From contig NW_006920869.1 in assembly GCF_000417875.1 (NCBI RefSeq), positions 1,853,759 through 1,917,758 on the forward strand: a stretch of DNA of 64,000 nucleotides. Reading direction: 5' to 3'. A program made the translations under genes and the position numbers. Below, one piece after another: positions 1 through 12,585 of this stretch (position 1 is its first letter; each line of letters opens with the position of its first letter). The notes beneath the pieces are model-generated. The model had not been told where the DNA came from. It saw nothing but the letters and a program-made list of their open reading frames with translations, and did not search any database. Source of the DNA: Pseudozyma flocculosa PF-1. Lineage: Eukaryota > Basidiomycota > Ustilaginomycetes > Ustilaginales > Ustilaginaceae.

Positions 1-325
1 GAGCACCAGCAGCGAAATCGGGCCCAACTGGGGAGACAACGCTGCTGTCAGACCGGGGGCGACTCGATCAAGGACACGCACACAAAGGAGTACGGACGGG
101 GTGTTTAGAAGCAGTAACATTATGCCCGAAGAGAGGAGATCGTTGAGATCCGTCGTGACAAGACGAGAAGGAAGACTATCTAGCACCGCGTTATGGGGCT
201 ATCCCGTCGAAAGGCGTAAAGATCGACGGCTGATCATTTTGCGGGGATCAAGGGACAGGACAAGACGAGGGAAGGCGACAGTGGTATATGCGGGAGGGGG
301 GATGCGAAGGCCGCGCGGCAGTCGC
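1..325. other. 3' flank, no gene seen
   Basis: This stretch lies downstream of the minus-strand phosphate transporter. I see no coding pattern that looks like more than a chance open frame and no RNA gene. It probably holds the 3' untranslated region of the transporter. Confidence 0.5.
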
Positions 326-2100
326 TTAGAGGTTGCCAGCCTTGGCGGCGAGCTCCTGGCGGTCGATCTCGTCGGCGTCGAGTCCCTTGGTCTCGGGGAC
401 GAAGAGGAAGGTGACGACGGCGCCGAGGATGGAAACGCCGAAGAAGATCCAGAAAACGCCTGTCGTGCCGACCTTGGTATGGCTGGCCAGGTAGGAGAAG
501 AACAGCGACGACAGAATCGCGCCGAGCTTGCCGGAAGCGGCACAGAAGCCGTGCGCAGTGGCCCTAACCCTCGTCGGGAACACCTCTGCAGGCACGATGA
601 AGGTCGTCGAGTTCGGGCCCCAATTGAACGACAGCTGGAGGAAGACGAAGACGACGAAGAAGGGGCCGGTCTTGTGCTTGAGAGTGTCGAAGGTGCCGCC
701 GAGAATTCCAAGGAAAAGCGCGTTCGCCAGGAACCCGACGAGCTGGATCGGCTTGCGTCCGACCTTCTCGATCGTGGCCATGGTGAAGAAATAGCCTGGG
801 AAGAACCCTGCCATGGTAATCACTGCCGGATTCCGGGTGTTGAAGGGATTGCAAGGCCAAGACGAAAGAAGCGAAGAGGAGAAGGTAGAGGGTCAGATAT
901 CGGTCGGGTTGGCGGAGTGGCGAGTGGCGAGCAGACGCGTCGCGGAAAATTAAATCCAATCTGGGGTCGGATGTGGAGGTGTGCGGGGGAAATGAAAGCG
1001 TTGCCGCCCCACTTACCGAGGTTACCGGTGGCGGTCTTCATCAGCTTGCCCCAGGTGGAGCCGGTGGTGAAGCCGATGTTGGAGAGGATGTTGGACTGGT
1101 TGAGGTTGATGCCGTAGAAGGTGATGTCGACCAGGAACCACGACGCAGCGCAGCCGATGAGCGTCTTGAGGTGCCTCCACTCGGAGAAGTACTCGATGAA
1201 CTCGTTCTTGGGCCTGCCGACCGACTTGAAGCCGAGGCCGATGGCCTCGTTCTGCGGGGTCTCGACGCCGTCGACGTGCTTCTCCTTGATGTCCTCGTCC
1301 GAGGTGTCGGCCTTCTGGGCGACGCGGGCGAGGAGCTCGGGGTCGTCCTGGAGCTTGCGCGCCTGGGTGAAGCGCGTCGACTCGACGAGGGTGAGGCGGA
1401 AGTAGAGGGTGATGAAGGCCGGGATCAGGGTGAGGCCCTGGAGGATGCGCCAGGCGCCCGAGAGCTTGTGGACATCGCCGGCGTCGACGTGGCTGCGGTA
1501 GCCGGCGATGACGATGACGCTGAAGAGCGAGCCGACGACGTTGCCCCATCCCTGGTTCGAGAAGATCCACGAGAGCAGGAAGCCACGGTTGCCGATGTGC
1601 GCGCGGTCCGAGACGACCGAAGCCGACATCGGGTAATCACCGCCGATACCGATACCCATGATGAAGCGGAAGACGGCGAGCCAGATGGTGATGCCCTGGC
1701 CGCCGATCGAGTCGGGTGCGGCGATCTGGAGGATGACGGCGAAGATGACGATGATGAGCTCCTTGCCGTAGACGGCGGAGCGGCCGAAGAAGTCGCCGCA
1801 GAAGCCAAAGAAGAGCTGTCCGACGATGTTGCCGATGTTGGCGGAGGCCTTGAGGACACCGCCGTCGAGGCCCCAGTGGATGTTCTTGGTGCCCTTGGGG
1901 TAGTAGGCGACGAGGATGATGGCGTAGATCATGTTGATGATGAACAGATCCCAGGCGTCCATCAGGAAGCCGACACCGGCGATGGTGAGCAGCTTGGCCT
2001 CGCCCCACGAGACGCCGAGGAAGGTGCGGGCCTTCTTCCTCTCGACCAGGGCCAGGTCGCCGTTGCCGGCCCAGCCGTCCATGTCAGCACCGAAAGCCAT
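326..2100 (-). CDS. PHO84: Pho84-like inorganic phosphate transporter (MFS)
   Basis: Plasma-membrane proton-coupled phosphate permease of the major facilitator superfamily, phosphate:H+ symporter branch. Exons are 2100-1017 and 822-326, joined across a 194-nt GTAAGT...CAG intron, giving 526 residues. The protein shows 12 hydrophobic segments, the family signature GIGIGGDYPMSASV in helix 4, the motif LMDAWDLFIIN in helix 1 and a cytoplasmic loop between helices 6 and 7. The C-terminal part carries VPETKGLD, the usual MFS sugar/phosphate-type motif. The start ATG (MAFGADMDG) is the first in frame that gives the normal N-terminal length. PHO84 family identity is secure; high affinity and exact substrate are inferred. 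A CACGTT (2436-2441), resembling the weaker Pho4 site of yeast, lies about 340 nt upstream. Confidence 0.93.
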
Positions 2101-5100
2101 GATGGACGATCGCTGCGGGGGTGGTGAAGGGGGTGTCGGTGGTGGTGGTGGTGACAGACGAAGACGACCGGTGCAGGCCGTAGGAGGGTAGGAGGAGAGA
2201 AGCGGGTGGTTGCGTTGACGAGGAAAGACGAGTCGAGGATGGGGAGCGAGACCAGGTCGCTTCATATACGATGGCAACGCGGCCCCCCTACGCTCGCTCG
2301 CCCCCTGCTGTGTGCAGGCAGCGAGGACGGGCGACAGTTGTCTGCTGCCCATGGCAACGCCCGCGCTGAGGCCGGCGACGACCGGTGCGAATGGCCTTGC
2401 TTCTGGCCGGACCATTGAGAAGCTGCTGGATGGTCCACGTTTTCGCTTTCGGGCAGGTCGCCAGCAGGAGAGCCGACAGGACAGCATGGTGCAGTCGCCG
2501 CCACATCTGAAGCAGAGCACGGGCAAGCGAGCGGGCGACTGTGCAGAAATGGACGGGGCCCTTCGAGACAGCAAGCTGGCAGGCAGGCTGGCGGGCAGGC
2601 GGGCAGGCAGGCAGGCAGGCAGGCAAACAGGCCGGACAGAGCGACGGCGACCGAGCTGCCCTCTGGGGCCAGCTGGACCGCTTTGTTCCAGTTTGGCTCG
2701 AATCAGAGGCCAGAACCACAGGCCACGCGGATCGGCCTTTGTGCACCCAGCCAGACAGAGAGTCGACTCTTTGCGGTGGCAAGAAGAAACAGGCGGGCAG
2801 GAGGGCGGGCGGGCGGGCGAGAGTTTGGGTTGACCTCGAATCGGCGGAGCGGAGCAAACACGGGGGCGAATTTCCAAACCGACGTACTCGACCTTCGGGC
2901 CCGCCCAAGCCGCACCGCACCGCGGTCCGCCGACCGAGGTCTGGACGAGGCGGCGGCGGCGGCGGCGGTGGCGGCGGGCGGCATCAAGCGGCCGTACAAG
3001 GACTAGACTCTCTTGCCACCAGTCTCGTCTCGTGCCTGGGTGTCAAGGTGGGGCGCTCCATCCGGGTCACGATCCGCACTTGACTGTCCTCGCGAGGTGA
3101 GTCGACCACCACCTTCCCTTCTGGTCCTCGCTAGTGTAGGGCGCCGCCCGAAGCAATCAATCGTGACCCTTTCCGTTTGAAAGCCGTGGTCGCGGCCACC
3201 GACGATGGTCACAGGCAGCCTCGGAAGTGGTAGGCACCAGCCTTGATGAAAGTCGTACAGTAGAGCTCAGATTGGGTCGGAGTTGGCCAGAAACGAGATC
3301 GTCTGCCGTGGGTTGCTCCTGGGACGCGCTGTGAAAGAGAGCCAGCAAACATCCGTCGGCGAGCTTCAGATCGACCAAGCGCGGTTTCTTCTCTGCGAGC
3401 GCCGCAACCCCCGCCCGACGTTTTTCAAATAGCCGTGCCATCGACGACGACGACGACGATGGTGGGGGGCTCGGATCGAGATCCCGCAGCTCTCTGCTCA
3501 ACCTCGAACGGTAACTCTGCCCACGTCTTGGTCCCCACCGTCTGTTCCCATCGCAACAAAGCATCATCCAAGACAGACAGGCCATGCTCTCCGATCGATA
3601 TGATCATCTTCACACCACCATTACATCGCCACTATCGACGATGCAGCCAACAGCGATACGCTCACGCCCTGTGCGGAAGATCGCGGCGGTGGAGTGAGGC
3701 AGGTACGGGTGCAGCGCGGTGCGACGTGATGGGGGGAGGGGCCCTCCCTTGCATGAACAACGTGGCGACCCGGAAACAGCAGGCGAAGCCGGCTTCCGCC
3801 TTTCGATGCGCAGGATCTGATTTCCAAAGCGGCGGCAGAGTGGCACGTCCTGGCCGTTCAGCCAATCAGAGGGCCCCATTGGCAAAACGTGTCGACCAGG
3901 GCAAAGTCTTGGCAGCTGCACGTCCTGTCCACGTTCCTTCGCGCCTCGCATCGAGAAAAGGGCGGGAAAGGGGGACCTGCTTCCATTTTCGGCTTGGCCT
4001 GGCGGTGCCCCGGACTTTTGGGCTCGTCAACCTTGGCCCGAGCCACGCCTGCCGGCACCGCAGGCCTTTTTGGCGTCGTCGCGTGTCGTCCTCTCTACGC
4101 CATCCCCTGTCTCGTACGAGCTTCCCACTTGTTCCACACGCCCCCGTGCGCCCTCCGCCGACCGATGCAAGAGGTGAACGTGCTCATCCTCAAGCTCCCA
4201 TCACCCCGCCCTCAAGCCACACGACACCACAACTCAACCCTCTGGCCCGCATCCTGCTTCTTCTTGGCATGGCATGGCAAAACAGGCAGGCGTTGCGGCC
4301 CTCGAGGCTTCGGGCCCCAGGGTCCATACGAGGGCCACCGTCGCCGCAGCTGACCACACCGCCAGGAACCTGGATCGATCCTCCTTAGCTCGCACCTCGA
4401 GGCCCAAACATGCGATGCGTGAGCGTGACCCTCGGCTTTGGGTGGCTGCTTTGAGCCCGACCGCGGTCCAAGCCGGGCGGACCCACGGGACGGGGCGGCG
4501 AAAGTCGGCCCACCGTGGCGCCCAAAGTCTACGACTGCGCCGACGGCACTCATGCCATCCCGAAGGTCGAGCGGGATGCCGCCGCGGCACGGTATCGGCC
4601 CACCCACACGTTTCCTGGTCACTTGCCTGACGAGCGGGCAGGTCCGCCCGCGTCCAATCGGTTCAGCAACCTCACCACCGTGCCCGTCGCAGCCAAATCC
4701 TCATTCGCCTCTCTCACCGTCGGTCTTCTCCGTCCCGGGATGAAATCATGAACGCAGCCATGTAGGAACAGAGCTGCGGACAGTAGTGAGCCCATCCACA
4801 TGGTCGCCTGCAGCAGAGCTCGCGAGCGAGCGAACGTTGACTATCGCGACGTCAAGCTCCTCGCTGGGGAGCATTCGACGCCACGCGGCTCCACCTACCT
4901 TTGGCCTCTCCTCGTCAGGCAGCAGTCAAGTGACGATATCGCATGCTCCGAGCCAGAGCTGGAACGAGGCAGTGGCACGAGCCAACCTGGCGGTGTGGGC
5001 GTCGTGAACGTGAATTTGGCGAGCACGGATCTACGCCTCGACCAGCTCAAATCGCCGAAGGTCGAGTCGGCCCTGACGGCCTCTTGTTGGGCAGGGTGGC

Positions 5101-5675
5101 GAAGCAGGCCTGACGTCGAGGCCGACATTTGCTCGTTTATCCCAGCGAGAGCCCGTCTCGAAGTCTAGAATCGTCAAGACGGCGTGGGGAAAGTTGCGGG
5201 ACGCCATTCATGTCAGCCCTGCTGTACCGCAGCAAGTACCGACCCCGGGAACCGTGACCTCGCTCGTCGTGCACTCGCCTGAGATCCAAACCGAAACACA
5301 AAGCTTCCCGCGCTGCGCACGTTCACCATTCATTGGCCGAAGCAGAGCGATGGCGTCTCGTCGACGTCAAAGCCGGCGTCTCCTATTGTTCGGGAGAGAT
5401 GGCTCGGACACAACCTGTGCAACCGGGCGATGGAGGTGATCGCCTGTGAAGGCCTGCCTGTTTGTTGCGGCGAGGGGCATGAGGTGTGCTGAGTCATTGC
5501 TCGGTCGTCGAGTCGCGAAAATGGGCAACGCCGAACAATGGGGCTCGCCTCACCTGCCGAGCGAGTCTACGGCGCCCTTTTGCGCATCGGTTGCTGCGGT
5601 TCCCCCCGATGGCATGAGAATGGCATGCTCAGTTCGTATCGCTCGGTGGCGAACAGTGGTGGACACAGAAACCTG
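2101..5675. other. 3.6 kb gene-free region
   Basis: No convincing gene was found between the phosphate transporter start and the MTU1 stop. Open frames exist on both strands but are arginine/alanine/proline-rich shadows without recognisable domains or plausible splice structure. The part next to 2100 should hold the transporter promoter; the far end should hold the MTU1 3' untranslated region. A GGCAGG-type tract lies at 2577-2632. Confidence 0.5.
2577..2632. repeat. GGCAG/GGCGG short tandem tract
   Basis: Imperfect repeats of GGCAGGC and GGCGGGC run for about 55 nt about 480 nt upstream of the phosphate transporter start. Similar tracts occur near 63600 and 63820. Confidence 0.8.
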
Positions 5676-7598
5676 CTAGGCATCCTTGGCTTGCGCTTGT
5701 TCGACCTCGTACACCGTCTTGACGTCTCCGATCGTGCCGCTGCCCAGACACCAGTCATCCTTCCAAAGACCCAGCGTCTGGCCTGGTGCCACCGCCAAGA
5801 CCGGATCCCTGAAAGTCACCGCATAGCCTTGGCTTCCGGGGCTAGCGCCGGTTGTCAATGGCCGCGTCAGAAGCGTCGCATCTCAGGTCAGTCCGTGTGT
5901 GCTGAATCGACAAGACAAGACGCCGTCGTTGCTTCGACTCACGCTCGCTTGACCGTGCACTCGACTTCGATCTGCCGGTGGCGCACCTGGGCGAGCAACT
6001 TGGCTCCCTCTGGTCTGTCCACCTCTTCTGGGGGCTCGTCCCAGATCCAGTGCATGCTTGGAACGTTGAGCGAGTGGCAGAGCAGCATCGGATTGTCCCT
6101 GCGCGGCAGGGCAGAGGAGGATGACATTGGACGCAAGGATGAGCTCTCTGGGTGCACGGCATCACGACGACCAGCATGCTACTCACTTGCCCTGGACAAC
6201 GACAATCTGGTTCTTCGCCGTGTCCTTCTTCGCCACAAAGTACTTTTGCAGCGCGCCCGAGATCCTCGCGCCTTGCCCGAGCGTAAAGGTGTGGAGGCCG
6301 CCGTGCCGTCCGACCTTGTTGCCATCCCCGTCCACAATGTCGCCCGGGGAAGAGGTGATGTAGTCGTCTGTAATCGCACCAGAGGATGACGCGATCAGCC
6401 TTGAGTCGTTCTCCGCCTCGCGTCAGCGTCGAGGACTTTGCGCACTCACTGAGAAAGGTGCTGAAGCCGGCGCCACCTCTGCTCCTGTTTCCAACGAAAC
6501 AGATCCCCATGCTCTCCTTTCTCGCTGCGGTCGGTAGCTCGTGCCTGATGGCCAGCTGCCGCACCTCGGACTTGAGGTAGGGGGCCAGAGGGAAGTGGGC
6601 GTGCGCGAGTCGGTCCTCACGCACAGATGAGAGGTAGTAGGACTGGTCCTTGGTCCGATCCTTTGCCCGTAGCAGCATCGGCCGAGTGCTGTGATCGGCG
6701 TCCGCCTCGGGAGGCGACCACGCCACCTGAGCGTAATGGCCCGTCGCTAGCCAGGTCTTTTGAGGCGCAGAAAGTTGGCTGGAAGAAGACGGCCCAATGA
6801 CCCGGTCCATCAATGCGCCAAACTTGATCTCACTGCAGGCGGGAGCGTTCGCGATTGTCAGCGCGGCGTACGGCGTTGCTCTGCTCAAAGGCGGGCCCGT
6901 CGACTCACCGGTTGCAGTCAACGTCCGGGTTTGGCGTGGTGCCGCTCCCCCAGTCGCCGAGCGCCGGCTCGAAGACATGGATCCAGTACTCTCGCGAGAG
7001 GTCGATCTGGGTAGGATTAGCAGCGAGAGCAGTGTCAGTACCAGCCGCAATGATAGCGCTCGGCCCTCTTCTCCGCGCGGCGAGGCAACTCACCATCTCG
7101 ACCGGTATCCCTCCGAGGTGTCGGCAGACCTTCTGCACGTCGTTCCAGTCTTGCTGCCATTCGCATCCCGCTGCGCCTCCGCTGCCCGCTACGAAGCTGC
7201 CGAACTCGTCCATCGTGGACCAGTTCCGCATAAAGACGGCCCGGAGGTCGTAGTCTTGCTGTGCCATGAGCAGGGCGGTCACCGACGAGTCGACGCCACC
7301 GGACATTGCGACCACCACTGGCAGAGGAACAAGGCGGGGGTGGGTGGATCGTTAGCGCCAGGTCGTCTTGTTGGCGATCGCCGCGGCAATCAGATCCCAT
7401 GCGCTCACCCTTGTCTCCCTTGCTGGGTCCTCCAGCCCGTAGCGTGCCATGACGGTACGCAGTGGACGAGTAGCAACGGCCCTTTGCGGGTCGACCGCGC
7501 CTACGACAAGCGTGCAGGCCAGGTCCGGCGACCTGCAGCCGGCCCGATGTCGAGCAGCTAGCTGCATTCTGCCACCAGGCTTGTGTGTTCGGCCTCAT
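5676..7598 (-). CDS. SLM3: Mitochondrial tRNA-specific 2-thiouridylase (MnmA/MTU1/SLM3)
   Basis: Thiolates U34 of mitochondrial Lys, Glu and Gln tRNAs using ATP and persulfide sulfur. Seven exons: 7598-7409, 7317-7094, 7006-6909, 6832-6450, 6367-6187, 6098-5943, 5841-5676; 465 residues. The N-terminus (MRPNTQAWWQNAASC...) is rich in Arg, Ser and Ala and looks like a mitochondrial presequence. The PP-loop VAMSGGVDSS follows at about residues 66-75. The first catalytic Cys is in TPNPDVDCNREIKF (about residue 168) and the second is in KESMGICFVGN. The C-terminal beta-barrel ends with PGQTLGLWKDDWCLGSGTI. The last acceptor is an unusual GCGCTAG; nearer acceptors give stops or break the frame. Family is certain; the last splice junction is the weakest part. 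Confidence 0.9.
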
Positions 7599-8064
7599 AT
7601 CGGCTGCGCAGACGTCGGCCGTCTGTGGATCGTGACCAGGAGAGTGGCAAAGGATGTCTACGGTTGCCGGGTGGCGAAAGGCGAGAAGAAAGCCAGAGGA
7701 AAAGACGGTGAAAAGGTGGAGGTTGACGCCCGCCAGCTGATTTTTTTTGCAAAGGCTCGGATCTCGGAACATGAGCTCGCGCTGAGCCCGGAGTCCCTCT
7801 CGTCATCCACGAGACCGCACCTTCCCACAACGTCCAACGTCGGCGGAAGGGTAGATGACGAAGCGCAACATCATGTAGAGCGAAGAGCATGCTGGGCTTC
7901 TATTGATGATAATGAGGCACGATCCAGGGCAATGGGCGAAAGTGCAGGGATGCGGGCGGCCGTACAGAGCGGGTGATGACGGGCAGCAGGGTGCAGAGGG
8001 TGGCTGCCAAGCGGGATCCGACAGGCGGGCGCTGCTCGGGGCCGTGCAGAGCCACGAGGATGGG
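7599..8064. other. Intergenic, MTU1 promoter side
   Basis: This 466-nt gap separates the MTU1 start from the stop of the carrier gene, both on the minus strand. It must contain the 3' untranslated region of the carrier and the promoter of MTU1. No clear TATA box or other motif stands out. Confidence 0.5.
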
Positions 8065-10190
8065 TCACGCCTCCTCCGACTTGGCATCGGGCGTATAGTT
8101 GATGGGCCGGCCTGTCCGTTCCGAGATGCGCTGCGAGATGGTCTCGATGAGCATCCATGTCAGGCCGTGCCTGTAGACCGCGAAAGGACCCAAGAAAGGA
8201 ACGAGCCCGTTAGTCATGAAAGCCTTCCGCCAGGTCTGATACTGATTCTGAGGCGAGGGGATGGCAAAGCAAGCAGGACGGGGACTCACGAGATGAAGCT
8301 CCTCAGCACGCTGACGCCGAGGCCGCGGTAGAGGCGGAGGTACCGAAGCAGCAGCGTGTCTCTGCCGCCACCGGGAGTGCTTGCCCGTTCCGCCGCCGAC
8401 TTCTCGCGGATCATGTGGAGAAAGACCTGCCACCCGGTAAACTGGCGTTTGTTGCCCGCCAGAGCATCGCGCTGCACCTTGGTCTTGATCAGGTCGACGG
8501 GGTACACAATCAGCCACGACGCGATGCCCGCTGCGGAACCCGAGAGGAACGAGACGACGGGGCCCGGTAGCCCAAACAGCTGCGGCCCTGTGCGCGAGTC
8601 GCCCGTCGAGTGGCGAGACACGAGCTTCCGTATCGTGTCGTAGAAGCCAAAGTAGAGCGCTGTCGCAGGACGATCGAGGGAAGGAGGCGGGATGCCCGAT
8701 CGTCAGCCGCCGCAGATCATTGGCCTGCCGCAGAGCTTCGCAGCGTCGACATACCTGTTCCGAGCGTATCCCTCATCATATGTAGCGGGAACCCCATGTA
8801 GAAGCCCTTTGGCCCGCCGTGGTTCTTGAAGATGTTGGAGGCGGCTGCGAAGCCAGACTGCGGGACAAAGGTGCGACCGCCGTTGGGTCCGGCGCTGGCC
8901 ACCAGCCCCTTTTGGACGGCGATGAGGTATTCGAGCTGCCGTTGCACCTTGACCAGCTCAAATGGCGCCGAGCCGCAGCTGGCATTGGCAAGACAGGGAA
9001 GTAGGCGGCGACGGTCAGCTTCTTGTCCTTGCGCCTCGCCTCTCCTCCATCGCCGCGCCGGATCCCATCCTCACCTGATGATGACGCCGCTGGTCGCACC
9101 GCCCGCCATGCCGCCCAACGCCGTGTCGACAAGGCTGTTGCGGTTGTTGAGGTATCCCCTGTGATGCAGGTAGTTTTTGGTGTTGAAGTAGATGCTGAAA
9201 GAAGACGTCCTGACGAACGAGATGGTGATGAGCGGTATCGTGACGCCGCGGAAGAAGCCGCGCACGCCCTCTTCCCGCACCACCGACTTGGCGCACGCCC
9301 AGATGCTTGGGTAGTCTCGCACCTGAAGACGGCTCTTGACGCTGTCGAACTGCAGCGGTCAGGGCGGGGTGCGCAGACGAAACATGCAGCGGAGGTCGAG
9401 ATCAGCCAGGCTGTCGCGCGGACAGCGTCTTGATGTAGCGGTCCGCGACTCACGGGAAAGGAGGCGGCGGTCGACACCAGAGAGGCAGTCCCGGCCGTGA
9501 CCACTGTGCGGTAGTCTGTACAGACAATCGACGCCGACAGAGCAGGGGGCGAGGTGCGCAGCACGGTCAGTAAGCCGCAGCCGCTTCCGCAAAGCCCGAT
9601 CGGCCGGCCAGTCCCGTCAGGATGGTGCGTGCCTCGTGAAGGCCGCGCTGTCGGAAGAGCCGGCGATTCTCACCGTACAGAAACTCATCGACTTCCTCCT
9701 TTGTGAACGATCTCCGCTGATACCAGCGTTGCGCAGACTGGAATGGCTTCGACAGTGGGGTTGGCGGTAAGGACGCGGAAGGTGTTTGTGAGGTTTCTTG
9801 CCCCGAAGCGCTTGACGGGAAGAGCGATGCGGAGGTCAAGAGGCGTTCCGTTGACCTTGGTAGCAAGCAGGCGCCCAATAAAGAGGCAGTAGACGGACTG
9901 TTTCCGAGACTGAGGTAAGAGGCTCCCCGACCAAGCTCGAAGGCCGAGGCGAAAGCGTCGGAAGGCCCGCCGAGGGCGGCTGTGTGTGGCGGATTCGGCG
10001 GGTCCCGCAGCATCGGCGTAGTGTGTGCATGGCGTGACCCGAGGGACGAGCGAGAGGGCCCGGCCTGGCTGCTCGGGCGTGAAGCCGACGATGATGGATG
10101 CGAGCCGGAGTGTGCTGCTGGCAGATCGCAGCGTCTCATCGAACTTGGGCCGGGCTGCGCATCCGCCCGGTCATGGTGATGGATGTCCAT
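8065..10190 (-). CDS. Mitochondrial carrier family (SLC25) protein with N-terminal extension
   Basis: Solute carrier of the mitochondrial inner membrane; substrate not assignable. Six exons: 10190-9674, 9515-9454, 9349-9075, 8978-8755, 8659-8290, 8170-8065; 517 residues. Three carrier repeats are visible through PFDSVKSRLQ, PFELVKVQRQ and PVDLIKTKVQ, one per repeat, with glycine-rich helices such as GGMAGGATSGVI and FLSGSAAGIASW between them. About 172 Ser/Pro/Arg-rich residues precede the first repeat, longer than in most carriers of this family, which are about 300 residues. The first intron (158 nt) is longer than its neighbours. The start at 10190 is the ATG that keeps the extension moderate; the frame stays open upstream to about 11135, so the N-terminus is uncertain. 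Confidence 0.83.
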
Positions 10191-11267
10191 TCGAGGATCA
10201 AGACGCTGGCGCACGGATCGGCGCCCCTCTCTGACGAGGGCTGAGAGGAGTCGATGCAGTGGCTGTCGGAATCTTCGTAAGCCAGCCTTGGGACTGAAAG
10301 AGGTGACCTCTGCCGGCGAGTCGAATGCGAAGACCGGGGCGGGTGAGAGCGCTGGTGTGTCCTGGTGACTTTCGGATGAGCCGAACCTGTTTCGACAGAT
10401 GCAAATATAAGAGTACCGGCCGGCGCCAAGGGTGGCGCACCAAAGGCCGGGCGGGGAGAGGTATGTGTAAGGTAGGTAGGTAGATGGAGGGAGGCAATGT
10501 ACGTGGGATTCGCCATGACGGTGTGGCTCCAGATCCAACACGCCCGAGCGGCGTGACAGACCGGGCGAGCGAGCCAGCGACCGACGCACCGACCGGCCTT
10601 GGTCAGCCCCCAATTCAGGCCAGCCCGAGGCCAGCCAGCCCGCGAAAAAGAAAATCCGCTCCAGCCGGCCCCCACCGGGCTCTCCTCCACCTCGACGCCG
10701 ATCAATCCCCTGCTCGCTCTCTTGGCCTTCTTCTGCAGCCTCGACATCAAGATCGGAGCATAGCGACCCCCACGATAGACGGATGATCTCGCCAGGGCCA
10801 AGACCGGGACACGCGGCATGCACCAGGGTAGAGTCGAGCGATACAAAACTCTTCTTTGCGCGTCGGGGTTCTAGTAGTACAAAAGAGGGAGATGAGGGAG
10901 GGAAGGTGGCTGTAGTGGAGATGTTCGGCCACCGACGACGGAGACCGTGGCGCGATCGATAGAAAGACGAGGCGGAGGTGCTCTGGCGCGATATGCAAGT
11001 GAGCAAGGAGGAGCGTCGAAGGGGGACGCGGGAGAGACGGCTGGGAAGGAAGTGTGGGCGCGGGAAGATGGAGCTCGGAGCGAGAGTGACAGAGGGGACA
11101 AAGACCGGGGTATGGTGGGCTGGGACGATATGCAAAGAGCGTGGAGCATGCTATAAAGCCAGGAGACGAGGACGGCCAGGGGGGCAGCGGCGGCGACCGA
11201 GGTCGAGCGGGCCCCTTGCTGCTTTTGCGGCTGGACGGCGAAGGCGGCGTTTGCGGGGCCGCCCGGC
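10191..11267. promoter_or_regulatory. Carrier promoter region and DUF6534-gene 3' flank
   Basis: About 1.1 kb separates the carrier start from the stop of the upstream membrane-protein gene. An AT-rich TATATTT-like element on the minus strand (10402-10412) lies about 210 nt upstream of the proposed start and could be a TATA element. A frame continuous with carrier exon 1 stays open through this region, but its composition is not convincingly coding. Confidence 0.4.
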
Positions 11268-12585
11268 TCACATCGAGTCCTGCTCGCTGATGCGGGGCTT
11301 TTCGACGGTGCGGAACGACTCGCTGTGCGTGCTGTGGATGTAGGGGCGGGTCTGTTCGAGCTCGTGGCGCTCCTCGAACGTCTCCTCGACGGTGCGGATG
11401 TGGATGCCGGCGTCGTTGCCCTGGGCGGCAAAGTCGCGCATGTTCTCCTCGATGTCGTTGTTGGACGAGATGTGGCTCTTGAAGGCGGCGGGTCGCGAGG
11501 TGGCGCCCTTGTTGAAGACGCCGGAGCGCTTGGTGCGCTCGGCGCCGGTGGCGCGGTCGCTGTGCGAGCCCTCGAGCGTGTAGTGGGCGTTGGCGGGCGT
11601 CATCTTGACGCGCGCGTTGAGCGTCGAGAGGAGGGTGTTGACGTAGAGCTTGGCCAGCGGCAGGTTAAAGACGAGGTGCAAGCTGGTGCTCGAGGCCAGG
11701 AAGAGGATGATGTCGACCGTGGCAAAGAAGGTGGTGAGCATGCCCGTCTGGAGGGTGGTGCGGATGAGCTTGGTGATGATGTCGTCGGTGGCGGCGAAGC
11801 CGGTGCGCGCCTTGTTGAGCGTCCAGACGAGCGAGAGGGTGATGATGACGTCGGTGACGGCGGCGCCGACGAGCCAGATGATGACGATCACCTGGAACTT
11901 TTGGAAGTCGGCAAACTTGGGGTACATGGCGACGGCAATCGTCGTGCCGACACCGCCGAGGAACGAGATGAGCGCGCCGACGGCGATGATGGTGGGCATG
12001 TAGACGTTGTGCATCAGCTTGTACACCCTCCAGGCGAAGAAGAGCTGCGTCGCAAAGGCGATGATGCCCGTCATCACCGGGTCGGCGGTGAAGGCGGTGT
12101 TGGCGTACGAGGCGTAGTTGAGGTCGCCAAAGTAGCTGACGAGGTACTGGTAGAGGAAGGCGAGGTCGAAGCAGGCGTTGAGGGCGTCGGCCAGCACCAG
12201 GAAGAAGACAAACCACCTCATGAACCGCTTGTCGTTGGGGAAGTGGACATAGCTGCGGCGTGGCAAGTCGATACGAGCGAGCGGGAGAGGCCAGGTCAGC
12301 CTGCGAAGTCGAGGCGCTGCATTCGCGTCGCGCACGCGCGCTGAGGCGGGTCGTCGCACTCACTAGATGTAAGCCTGGACCAGGGAGAAGCCAAACAGCC
12401 AGACATTGAGCGAAACACCAATGAAAAGGCACCCGAGGCTGTGCGCGCGACGCGGATTGGAGGCGAGGGAGAGGGGTGGGAGCAGAGCTGCATCGGTCAG
12501 CGCGCCGGCTCCAAGTCTGCGTGCGCCTGTCGTCCAAAAGCGATGGCCGAGAAGCTCACGTGAGGTCAAAAGTTCCGGCGGCCAT
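11268..12585 (-). CDS. DUF6534-type seven-transmembrane protein
   Basis: Uncharacterised integral membrane protein of the kind common in basidiomycetes. Three exons: 12585-12560, 12438-12364, 12252-11268; 361 residues. A 26-nt first coding exon gives MAAGTFDL, and the second exon encodes LFIGVSLNVWLFGFSLVQAY, the first helix. The next helices run through RFMRWFVFFLVLADALNACF, the TADPVMTGIIAFATQLFFAW segment, ISFLGGVGTTIAVAM, FQVIVIIWLVGAAVTDVIIT and LTTFFATVDIILFLASS, for about seven in all. A hydrophilic tail of about 110 residues follows. The layout (YFPND-like loop, FFAWRVY motif, DVIIT helix) is that of the DUF6534 domain as I know it. No function is known to me. Confidence 0.75.

Noticed and set aside
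820..2877. Upstream extension of the phosphate transporter frame by about 260 codons
   Set aside because: The extension is Pro/Ser/Arg-rich, contains microsatellite sequence and adds nothing that resembles a Pho84 N-terminus; the ATG at 2100 gives a normal length.
3435..4388. 317-codon plus-strand frame in the left gene-free region
   Set aside because: Composition is Arg/Ala/Pro-rich and there is no domain or splice structure. Other frames overlap it on both strands, as expected by chance in GC-rich DNA.
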